This document shows positions 56,784-64,000 of a stretch of DNA of 64,000 nucleotides, one piece after another (within the stretch, counting starts at the first letter, position 1; the number at the start of each line of letters is the position of its first letter). The notes beneath the pieces were generated by a model. That model saw only the letters and a list, made by a program, of their open reading frames with translations. It searched no databases and had not been told where the DNA came from. Made by a program: the position numbers and the translations under genes. Origin of the DNA: Alphaproteobacteria bacterium (lineage in GTDB: Bacteria > Pseudomonadota > Alphaproteobacteria > Bin65); the NCBI GenBank assembly GCA_022819985.1, contig JAJEGH010000013.1, forward strand, positions 176,819 through 240,818, written 5' to 3'.

Positions 56784-57050
56784 TGAAGTCGCTGATGAGG
56801 AGTGACGGAAAAAACGCCCTGTGGGCGCTGTTTCCAATGGCGATCCGTCAAAGACAAAATCACCCAATGAATGAGGCTGAATGAGTGTTCACCCAGTCTC
56901 GGAGGCCAATTAATGCAGAAAATAAAACCGTTGTCAAGCAAAAATAAGTAATGCCTGAATATGAAGACCTAAGATTTTGAGAGAAAACAATTTTTCCTTA
57001 CCGAATCTTTATCGGCAAACGGAAACGCCGGACCGTGCCGGCGGGCCGCC
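56784..57050. other. AT-rich gap between bolA and lysS with a micro-ORF
   Basis: This part of the convergent gap is far richer in A and T than anything around it. It contains an inverted repeat (ACGCCC/GGGCG near 56816-56831) and a 12-codon frame at 56913-56951 (MQKIKPLSSKNK) with GGAGG at 56901-56905, seven bases before its ATG. Whether the peptide is made is unknown. An unannotated small RNA is another possibility. Confidence 0.4.
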
Positions 57051-57051
57051 C

Positions 57052-57111
57052 TAAGCGGATGGCGTCTAAGCGGATGGCGTCGAAACGGATGGCGTCGAAA
57101 CGGACGGGCCG
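57052..57111. repeat. 15-base tandem repeat next to the lysS 3' end
   Basis: Four units: two of TAAGCGGATGGCGTC, one of GAAACGGATGGCGTC and a diverged fourth, ending a few bases before the lysS stop codon. Confidence 0.85.
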
Positions 57112-57117
57112 GGCCGG

Positions 57118-58785
57118 TCAGGCCGCCCGCAGGCCGCCTTCGTCCAGCGCCCTGCGCACCAGCGCAACGAAGTCCGGCAGGCCGTAGAGCGCCACGAAGG
57201 AGCCCATGCGCGGGCCCTGGCTCTGCCCCAGCAAAATCTCGTAGAGCGCCCGGAACCAGTCGCGCAGGTTCTCGAAGCTGTGGCGCTTGCCGACCTCGTA
57301 GATCTGCGTCTGGATGTCCTCGCCCGAGGCGCCGGCCGGCATCGCCGCCAGCACCGCCGCCAGGTCTTCCAGCGCCGCGCGTTCTCCTTCCGCCGGCGCC
57401 CGGTAGGATTTCGCCGGTTTCACGAAATCCCGGTAATAGGAGACGGCATATTCCGCCAGCCGGTCGAGCAGCGGGTGGGAGGCCGGCGACGCCTCCGGCG
57501 CATAGCGCGAGATGAAGCCCCAGAGCACGCCCTTGTCCTCGGCGTTCACGACGCTCGCCAGATTGAGCAGCAGGGAGAAGGACAGCGGTGTCGCCTCCGC
57601 CGCCGGCCGGCCCTCGTGGATATGCCAGGCCGGGTTTTCCGCCAGCTCCGCCGGTGCCTGTCCGCCGGCCTTGCCGAGAAAGGCCAGATATTCGTCGGTT
57701 GCCTTCGGGATCGCATCGAAATACAGCCGCTTGGCGCGCCTGGGCTGCTGGTACATGAACAATGCCAGGCTCTCGTGGGGCGCGTAGCGCAGCCATTCCT
57801 CTACCGCCAGGCCGTTGCCCCTGGACTTGGAGATCTTCTCGCCTTTCTCGTCGAGGAACAGTTCGTAGGTGAAGCCCGCCGGCGGGCTGCCGCCGATGGT
57901 CCGGCAGATGCGGCCGCCGAGCCGCACGGAATCGATCAGGTCCTTGCCGGACATTTCGTAGTCGACATCCAGCGCCGTCCAGCGCAGCGCCCAGTCGACG
58001 CGCCACTGCATCTTGCAGCCGCCGTCGAGGACCGGGTGTTCGAACGGCTCGCCCGTCCGTTCGCCGGCATCGTCGACGCACTGGAACACCGCCGTGCCGT
58101 CCGCCGGTTTGGCCTCCACGACGATCGCGTTGTGGATCACCTGGCGCCGCTCGGCGCCGATGGCGTCGTCGAAAGCCGTTATCACCGGAAAAACCGGCGA
58201 ATAGCTCTTGCGCCGCATTTCGCCGAGCTCCGGCAGGACGATATCGCGCACCGGCCCGTATTTCTCCAGCACCCGCAGGATCGTCTCGTTGAATCGGCCC
58301 GAGCCATAGGCGTCGGTCGCGCTCAGGAATTCGTAGTCGAAGCCGAACCGGTCGAGGAACTGGCGCAGCCGCCCGTTGTTCGCCGCCGCGAAACTTTCGC
58401 TTTCGCCGAACGGGTCCGGCGTCGACGTCAGGGGCGAGCCGTGGCGGATCACCCGCCCGTCGGCGTCCTTCGCCTCGGCATAGGGCGTCAGCCGGTCCCG
58501 GTTCGGCACATTGTCCGGCACCTTGCGCAGGCCGTCCATGTCGTCGGAAAAGGCGATCAGCCGGGTCGGCATGCCGGTCAGCGCCTCGAAGGCGCGGCGC
58601 ACCATCGTGGTCCGCACGACCTCGCCGAAGGTGCCGATATGGGGCAGGCCGGACGGGCCGTAGCCGGTTTCGAACAGCACATGGCCCTTGTCCGGCAGCC
58701 GGCCGTTCAGCCGCTTGGCGAGCGCCCGCGCTTCCTGGAACGGCCAGGCCTTGGCGTTTTCGGCAATGTCGGGCCCGATCTGCAT
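57118..58785 (-). CDS. lysS: class I lysyl-tRNA synthetase
   Basis: 555 aa. The class I HIGH motif is PHIGTFG (H49-G51) and the KMSKS loop is EKISKSRGNG near residue 316. The sequence matches the archaeal/alphaproteobacterial LysRS-I, not the class II enzyme found in most bacteria. It charges tRNA-Lys. Its presence supports an alphaproteobacterial origin for the window. Confidence 0.95.
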   Translation of the reverse strand: MQIGPDIAENAKAWPFQEARALAKRLNGRLPDKGHVLFETGYGPSGLPHIGTFGEVVRTTMVRRAFEALTGMPTRLIAFSDDMDGLRKVPDNVPNRDRLTPYAEAKDADGRVIRHGSPLTSTPDPFGESESFAAANNGRLRQFLDRFGFDYEFLSATDAYGSGRFNETILRVLEKYGPVRDIVLPELGEMRRKSYSPVFPVITAFDDAIGAERRQVIHNAIVVEAKPADGTAVFQCVDDAGERTGEPFEHPVLDGGCKMQWRVDWALRWTALDVDYEMSGKDLIDSVRLGGRICRTIGGSPPAGFTYELFLDEKGEKISKSRGNGLAVEEWLRYAPHESLALFMYQQPRRAKRLYFDAIPKATDEYLAFLGKAGGQAPAELAENPAWHIHEGRPAAEATPLSFSLLLNLASVVNAEDKGVLWGFISRYAPEASPASHPLLDRLAEYAVSYYRDFVKPAKSYRAPAEGERAALEDLAAVLAAMPAGASGEDIQTQIYEVGKRHSFENLRDWFRALYEILLGQSQGPRMGSFVALYGLPDFVALVRRALDEGGLRAA

Positions 58786-58912
58786 GGGCCGTACCTATGC
58801 CGCACCGCACAACCCGTCAACGCGCGGGCCCCGCAACGATTGCAACTGCGGGAGGGCGAAATGAAGCGGAAACGGTGTGGCAATTGGCGGGGCGCAAGCG
58901 GCACAATCGGGC

Positions 58913-61756
58913 ATGACCGAGAATAGCGGATATGCCCCGGTACGGGCGGCGCCGGACAGGCCGGCCGACCGGTCCACTGGCGCCGTCCTTGTCGTCGGCT
59001 CGCGCCGGGCGCTGTGGCGGCATCCGGACGGACGGGACGAAGCGCTGTCGCTGCCCGCACTGGCCGACCGGCTGGCGGCGCCGACGACCGTGGGGTCGGA
59101 ACGGATGCTGCCGCTGCACTGCTACGGCGCCGGGATCGCGCGGCGGCTCGCCATCCGGCGCTTTCCGGGCCGGGACGTCCTCGACCTGTTCGCCTTCGCC
59201 CGCCCCGGCGCGTTCTGCCTGCCGACGCCGGCCGGCCTTGCGCGGGCGCTCGGCCTCGCCGCACCGCGGACGCCCGCTGAAGAGGCCGACACGCTCACCG
59301 GCGCTGCGGCGCTGCTCCTGGAGGAGATCGCCGACCTTGCCGACGACCCGACCGGGCAGGCGCGCCCGATCGCCCGCGCCATGGCCGCCGGCGGCTGGCG
59401 CTGGGCCGGCCCGGTGCTGGCGGCGCTGAAGATCCCTGCGGCCGATGTCGAACGCCCCGGCGTCATGGCCGGACTCGAAGCCTGGCGCGACCTGCCGGAA
59501 TGGGCTGAACGGGCGCCCGAGCCGCCGCCCGGCGACCGGCCCGTATCGGCCGAGGAAGCGCGCGCCCGGCTGGCCGCCCTAGTGCCGGAGGGCGCCGAAG
59601 AGCGGCCGGAACAGGCGGACTATGCCGCCGCAGCCGCCGGCGCCTTCGTGCCGCGCCGGGCGGAGGACGAGCCGAATGTCGTGCTCGCCGAAGCGGGCAC
59701 CGGCGTCGGCAAGACCGTCGGATATGTCGCCCCGGCCAGCCTGTGGGCCGAGAAGAATAGCGGCACGGTCTGGCTGTCCACCTTCACGCGCAACCTGCAG
59801 AACCAGATCGACGGCGAACTCGACCGGCTTTATCCGGACCCGGCCGAGAAAGCGCGCAAGGCCGTGCTGCGCAAGGGCCGGGAGAACTATCTCTGCCTGC
59901 TCAACCTCGACGACGCCGTTGCCGTGGCCCGCACCCGCCGCGAAGAGGCGGTCGCTCTCGGCCTCGTGGCGCGCTGGCTGACGGCGACGCGGGACGGCGC
60001 TCTGGTCGCCGGCGACCTGCCGGGCTGGCTCGCCGACCGGATCGGCCGCGCCCGGATCGACGCGCTCACCGACCATCGCGGCGAATGCGTCTACGCCGCC
60101 TGCCGCCACTACAGCCGCTGCTTCGTCGAGCACAGCCAGCGCCGGGCGCGCCGCGCGCGCATCGTCATCGCCAACCACGCGCTGGTCATGGCCCAGACGG
60201 CGATGGCGGCGATGGCGGCGATCCACCCCGGCGGCTCATCCGGCGACTCTCACGCCCCCGACTCTCACGCCCCGTCCCGGCTGGTGTTCGACGAGGGACA
60301 TCACCTGTTCGGCGCGGCGGATTCGGCGTTCGCAGCCCATCTGAGCGGGCAGGAGACCGCCGACCTGCGACGCTGGCTGCGCGGGGCCGAGGCGGCGGCC
60401 GGGCGGCGGTCGCGGGTGCGCGGCCTGAGCAACCGGATCGGCGACCTGATCGTCGAGGACGACGGCGCGTCGGCGGCGCTGGAACAGGTGCTGCGCCACG
60501 CCGCCCAGCTGCCGGCCCAGGGCTGGCTCCAGCGCTTGGGCGCGGGCAATCCGCAGGGCGCGGCGGAGCGGTTCCTCGCCGCCATTCGCGAGCAGGTTTA
60601 TGCACGCAGCCCGGAGCGGGACAGCCCCTACGGCCTCGAAGCCGACATCCGGCCGGTTCCCGACTCCGTGCTCGAAACCGCGCAGGAGCTCGATACGGTC
60701 CTGCACCGGCTGGCCGAACCGCTGAAGCGCCTCCGCACGGCGCTGGAGGACATGCTCGATACGGAAGCCGAAACGCTCGACACGGCCAGCCGGCAACGGC
60801 TCGACGGCGCCGCGCGCAGCATCCTGCGCCGCGCCCTGATGCCGCTCGCCGCCTGGCGCGCCATGCTGGAGACGCTGGGCCGCGAGACGCCGGACGACTT
60901 CGTCGACTGGTTCGCCGTCGACCGCCAGTTCGGCCGCGACGCGGATATCGGCATGCACCGGCGCTGGGTCGATCCGATGGAGCCGCTGGCCGCCATCCTG
61001 TCCCGCCAGGCCCACGGCCTCCTCATGACATCGGCGACCATGAAGGACCGGACGCAGGAGGGCGACGAAGGCTGGGCGTCGGCCGACCTGCGCTTCGGCG
61101 TCCGCCATCTCGACGGGCCGACCGAACGGTTCGCCGTCGCCTCGCCGTTCGATTTTCGCGCCCAGACGCGGATTTTCGTCGTCCGCGACGTGGACGGTGG
61201 GGACGCCGACCGGGTGGCGGCAGCCTACCGGGAGTTGTTCATCGCGGCCGGCGGCGGCGCGCTCGGCCTGTTCACCGCCATCGCCCGGCTGCGCGCGGCC
61301 CATGAGCGCCTCGCCGAACCGCTGGACGAAGCCGGCCTGCCGCTGCTCGCCCAGCATGTCGACGGCTTCGACGTGGCGACCCTGGTCGACCTGTTCCGCG
61401 CCGAGCGCAACGCCTGCCTGCTCGGCACCGACGCGGTGCGCGACGGCATCGACGTGCCGGGCGACGCGCTGCGCCTGATCGTGTTCGACCGGGTGCCCTG
61501 GCCCCGGCCCGACCGGCTGCACCGAGCGCGGCGCGAGCGCTTCGGCGGCGCGGCCTGGGACGACATGCAGACGCGGCTGAAGCTGAAACAGGCCTTCGGC
61601 CGGCTGATCCGCCGCAAGGACGACCGCGGCGCGTTCGTCCTGCTCGATTCGCGCCTGCCGACGCGGCTGACGACGGCGTTCCCGGACGGCGTCGAGGTCC
61701 GGCGCGTCGGCCTCGCCGAAGCGGTGGCGGGAACGCGCGCATTTCTCGCCGGTTGA
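58913..61756 (+). CDS. DinG/Rad3-like ATP-dependent DNA helicase
   Basis: 947 aa superfamily 2 helicase. Walker A AEAGTGVGKTVGY is near residue 260, the Fe-S cluster Cys pattern is seen at ECVYAACRHYSRC near 391, the DEAH box is DEGH near 460, and motif VI is VRDGIDVPGDALRLIVFDRVPW with LKQAFGRLIRRKDD. The first 240 residues form an extra N-terminal domain usual in the alphaproteobacterial form. A 15-base duplication (60245-60274) gives DSHAPDSHAP just before the DEGH. Confidence 0.93.
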   Translation: MTENSGYAPVRAAPDRPADRSTGAVLVVGSRRALWRHPDGRDEALSLPALADRLAAPTTVGSERMLPLHCYGAGIARRLAIRRFPGRDVLDLFAFARPGAFCLPTPAGLARALGLAAPRTPAEEADTLTGAAALLLEEIADLADDPTGQARPIARAMAAGGWRWAGPVLAALKIPAADVERPGVMAGLEAWRDLPEWAERAPEPPPGDRPVSAEEARARLAALVPEGAEERPEQADYAAAAAGAFVPRRAEDEPNVVLAEAGTGVGKTVGYVAPASLWAEKNSGTVWLSTFTRNLQNQIDGELDRLYPDPAEKARKAVLRKGRENYLCLLNLDDAVAVARTRREEAVALGLVARWLTATRDGALVAGDLPGWLADRIGRARIDALTDHRGECVYAACRHYSRCFVEHSQRRARRARIVIANHALVMAQTAMAAMAAIHPGGSSGDSHAPDSHAPSRLVFDEGHHLFGAADSAFAAHLSGQETADLRRWLRGAEAAAGRRSRVRGLSNRIGDLIVEDDGASAALEQVLRHAAQLPAQGWLQRLGAGNPQGAAERFLAAIREQVYARSPERDSPYGLEADIRPVPDSVLETAQELDTVLHRLAEPLKRLRTALEDMLDTEAETLDTASRQRLDGAARSILRRALMPLAAWRAMLETLGRETPDDFVDWFAVDRQFGRDADIGMHRRWVDPMEPLAAILSRQAHGLLMTSATMKDRTQEGDEGWASADLRFGVRHLDGPTERFAVASPFDFRAQTRIFVVRDVDGGDADRVAAAYRELFIAAGGGALGLFTAIARLRAAHERLAEPLDEAGLPLLAQHVDGFDVATLVDLFRAERNACLLGTDAVRDGIDVPGDALRLIVFDRVPWPRPDRLHRARRERFGGAAWDDMQTRLKLKQAFGRLIRRKDDRGAFVLLDSRLPTRLTTAFPDGVEVRRVGLAEAVAGTRAFLAG
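60245..60274 (+). repeat. 15-base tandem duplication in the helicase gene
   Basis: GACTCTCACGCCCCC is repeated with one change. It lies in a loop between the ANHALVMAQ segment and the DEGH box. Confidence 0.85.
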
Positions 61757-61828
61757 CCCGGCTAAGCCGGCCCCCTAAGTGCCAGCGTGCCGCGCGGAGC
61801 GCGCCGGCGATTCTGCGGAGCCCCACGC

Positions 61829-62233
61829 ATGAGCCAGCACCATAACGCCCTGATCTACACCATGGTCATCGTCTCGGCGGCCGACCGGGAGATGACCGAC
61901 GCCGAACTGCGCCGCATGGGCCAGCTGGTGACGATCCTGCCGGTATTCCGCGACTTTCCCGTCGACGATCTGCCGGCCGTCGCGCGGGACTGTGCGGCGC
62001 TGCTGGGCGACGAGGACGGGCTGGAGAAAACCCTCGGCCTGATCGCCGAGGGCACGCCGGCGAAGCTGCGCGAGACCGTTTATGCCGTCGCCTGCGACAT
62101 CGCCGCGGCGGACGGCAAGGTCGAGGAGGAGGAGGCCTATATCCTCCAGATGCTGCGCCACGCACTCGGCGTGGACCGGCTCGCCGCCGCCGCGATCGAA
62201 CGCGCCGCCCGGGCGCGGCATACGACGCTGTAG
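61829..62233 (+). CDS. TerB-like (tellurite-resistance/TerB domain) protein
   Basis: 134 aa from ATG 61829. All-helical; the repeated acidic motifs VSAADREMTDAELRRM and IAAADGKVEEEEAYIL are the TerB metal-binding pattern. Role unknown; commonly linked to membrane-stress complexes. Confidence 0.85.
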   Translation: MSQHHNALIYTMVIVSAADREMTDAELRRMGQLVTILPVFRDFPVDDLPAVARDCAALLGDEDGLEKTLGLIAEGTPAKLRETVYAVACDIAAADGKVEEEEAYILQMLRHALGVDRLAAAAIERAARARHTTL

Positions 62234-62280
62234 CGGAGCGGGCGGGCGGCATCCCGGTTGTTTTTCCGAACGGAACCCAG

Positions 62281-63141
62281 ATGCGCGACCCCGATCTCGA
62301 CGCCGCCTACGACATCGAAGCCTCCGTGCCGGACCTGCCGGCGATCCAGGCGCGCTACGCCGCGGCGAGCGCCGCCCTGACCGGCCTCGACGACGCGATG
62401 CTCGACCTGGCCTACGGGCCGGACCTGCGGCACCGGCTGGACATCCTGGCGCCGCCGGGCGGCGCCCGGGCCGCCATCCTGTATTTCCACGGCGGCTACT
62501 GGAAGGGCGGCGCCAAGGAGGGACGGCGCTTTCCCGGCCCGGTCTGGAACGAACGCGGCGTGGCCTGGGTGCCGGTCGAATACCGGCTTGCCCCGGCGGC
62601 GACGGTGGACGACATCGTCGACGACGCCCGCCGCGCCGTGGCCTGGTTCCATGCCCATGCCGCGGAATACGGCTGCGATCCGTCGGCGATCCACGTCGCC
62701 GGCAATTCGGCGGGCGGGCATCTCGCCGGCATGCTGGCGGCCGAAGGCTGGCAGGCGGAACGGGGCCTGCCGGCAAATGTTGTCGTGTCAGCTGCGCCGG
62801 TGAGCGGCCTGTTCGATCTGGCGCCCTTGCGCCGCACCTTCGCCAACGAGTGGCTGCGGCTCGACGCAGCGGGCGCCCGCCGCAACAGCCCGGTCCTTCT
62901 GCCGCCGCGCCGCGGCCTGCCCGTCGCCGTCGCCTGGGGCGGCGAGGAACCGGCGGCGTTCCGCGGCCAGTCGGAAGCCTATGCGGAAACCTGCCGGCAG
63001 GCGGGGGCCGAGGTCACGGCGATCGAATGCGCCGGCGCCGACCATTTCTCCATCATGGCCGACTGGGCCGACCCGGCGAGCCCGCTGTTTCGGGCGTTGG
63101 AACGGAATATCGACTCCGCTGCAGCCGCGCGGCGCCCGTAA
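62281..63141 (+). CDS. alpha/beta hydrolase, HSL/kynurenine formamidase-like
   Basis: 286 aa. YFHGGYWKGG (oxyanion HGG), nucleophile elbow VAGNSAGGHLAG (Ser), and the late GADHFSIMADW (His) with an Asp between. The HGGYW-G motif is shared with arylformamidases. An esterase or formamidase role is likely. The last 145 bases have a second, damaged copy at 63857-64000. Confidence 0.87.
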   Translation: MRDPDLDAAYDIEASVPDLPAIQARYAAASAALTGLDDAMLDLAYGPDLRHRLDILAPPGGARAAILYFHGGYWKGGAKEGRRFPGPVWNERGVAWVPVEYRLAPAATVDDIVDDARRAVAWFHAHAAEYGCDPSAIHVAGNSAGGHLAGMLAAEGWQAERGLPANVVVSAAPVSGLFDLAPLRRTFANEWLRLDAAGARRNSPVLLPPRRGLPVAVAWGGEEPAAFRGQSEAYAETCRQAGAEVTAIECAGADHFSIMADWADPASPLFRALERNIDSAAAARRP

Positions 63142-63195
63142 CCCGACCGGCCGGAGCCGGTTGCCGGTCGCGGTCCGGTTGCCGGGCCGCCGCCT

Positions 63196-63771
63196 TTACG
63201 GCCAGAGCGCGTCGAGCGGGAAGGCGATCGCCTCGAACGGCGGGATCGAAACCGGGTCGTCGTTGCGCGCCGTGGCGATCAGGACCCATTCGCCGTTACG
63301 CAACTCGAAGGCCTCGAGATCGCGCGCCAGCGGATCGACGAACCAGAGATGGCGCACGCCCTCCCGGGCATAGACCGGGCGCTTGCCGTGACGGTCGAGA
63401 TCGCGGGTCGAGGGCGAGAGCACCTCGCAGACCCAGTCCGGCGCCAGGGTGAAGAAGGCCGTGTCGGGAAAATCGGGCATCCGCTCGCGCCGCCAGCCGG
63501 CGAGGTCCGGCACGACAATATCGTCGCCGAGATGGAGTTCCGGCTCGAAGACGATCCACCAGCCGCCGGGGCCGCCGCGCCCCCGCTGGAACGGACTGCC
63601 AAGCTCCATGCCGAGCGTGGACGACGCCAGCGCATGGGGCGGCGCCGGGCGCGGGTGGGTATGGAGCGTTCCTCCGACGACCTCGGCCACCATATGCATC
63701 GGTGCATCGAGCACGTCGCGGTAAGTCGCCGGGCGTTGCGAACCGGCGGGGGCAGGCTGCGGCAGGGCCAT
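63196..63771 (-). CDS. Uma2-family protein (DUF820, PD-(D/E)xK nuclease fold)
   Basis: 191 aa from ATG 63771 with GGGAGA six bases upstream; a longer start at 63804 is possible. IVVPDLAGWRRERMPD, CEVLSPSTRDLDRHGKRPVYAREGV and HLWFVDPLARDLEAFEL are the conserved Uma2 blocks. Members resemble endonucleases and multiply in some genomes, but function is not settled. It lies between the esterase and a duplicate of that gene's 3' end, on the opposite strand. Confidence 0.9.
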   Translation of the reverse strand: MALPQPAPAGSQRPATYRDVLDAPMHMVAEVVGGTLHTHPRPAPPHALASSTLGMELGSPFQRGRGGPGGWWIVFEPELHLGDDIVVPDLAGWRRERMPDFPDTAFFTLAPDWVCEVLSPSTRDLDRHGKRPVYAREGVRHLWFVDPLARDLEAFELRNGEWVLIATARNDDPVSIPPFEAIAFPLDALWP

Positions 63772-63856
63772 GCGCAGATCTCCCGATGGCGTCGCGCCGA
63801 ACATAACACGGCGGCGCCCGGAACGGTAGGCGACGCCGGCCCTGAGCGGCGGGCCG

Positions 63857-64000
63857 CCAGCGCCGACCGTTCTCCATCAGGGCCGACCGGGCCGATCCGG
63901 CCAGCACGCTGTTCAAGGCGCTGGCGCGGAATATCGACGGCGTTGCGATTGCGCGGGGATCGTAACCCGACCGGTCGGAGCCGGCTGGCTGTCGCGATCC
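63857..64000 (+). pseudogene. duplicate of the 3' end of the upstream esterase gene, frameshifted
   Basis: Compared with 63031-63177 the sequence matches along its whole length with scattered changes, including the stop and downstream GTAACCCGACCGG. One base is missing where the original has HFSIMADW. After that point it reads DRADPASTLFKALARNIDGVA and a stop at 63963. The N-terminal three quarters are absent. Confidence 0.75.

Overview
The window looks like chromosomal DNA of a high-GC alphaproteobacterium, possibly of the Rhodospirillales type. The evidence is a class I lysyl-tRNA synthetase, aerobic cobaltochelatase genes cobT and cobS next to a J-domain gene and bolA, ctaA-type heme A synthase, and a choline ABC transporter of the rhizobial ChoXWV kind. 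GTG and TTG starts are frequent. I saw no rRNA, tRNA, CRISPR array or intact insertion sequence.

Layout. (1) 1-9.9 kb: a partial M20 deacylase diverges from an IclR regulator. The regulator is followed by a probable operon with a polyamine/opine-type ABC importer (binding protein, ATPase, two permeases), two paralogous zinc deacylases, an amidohydrolase and a third zinc deacylase. This looks like uptake and hydrolysis of an N-acylated or amidated amine, substrate unknown. (2) 10-27 kb: a catabolic block, all on the minus strand. It holds a branched-chain-type importer (livKHMGF, with H and M fused), a short citrate-synthase-like protein, two adenylate-forming CoA ligases, a VOC protein, a P450, an acyl-CoA-dehydrogenase-fold enzyme, a TetR regulator, an alpha/beta hydrolase, a GST, and a thiolase-like/DUF35 pair resembling aldolase pairs of steroid side-chain breakdown. 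Five copies of one imperfect palindrome (core ACCGA-n-TGTTCG) sit upstream of five of its operons, so I infer a single TetR-controlled regulon. (3) 27.1-33 kb: a decayed integrative region with three tyrosine-recombinase remnants, a cysteate/D-cysteine lyase-like gene, a zeta-toxin-like kinase with a small upstream partner, a small secreted protein, and a protein made of two divergent M15-peptidase-like domains. (4) 33-44 kb: a ThDP enzyme, a TauD dioxygenase, radC, ctaA, a benzoate-CoA-ligase-like enzyme, a gamma-butyrobetaine-hydroxylase-like enzyme, a cupin, and a Fic protein lacking the catalytic His behind an array of palindromes. (5) 43.5-50 kb: choline import and oxidation (choVWX, betA-like) and glpD. 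(6) 50-64 kb: 8-oxoguanine-deaminase-like gene, cobT, cobS, J-domain gene, EamA exporter, bolA, lysS, a Rad3/DinG-type helicase, a TerB-like protein, an esterase and a Uma2-family gene lying between two copies of the esterase 3' end.

Two patterns cut across genes. A complex palindromic repeat occurs in both the radC/ctaA and the fic/choV convergent gaps. From 36 kb onward there are many 12-15 bp tandem duplications, in genes and between them; I noticed none in the first 27 kb. All functional assignments come from reading motifs by eye; no database search was possible.
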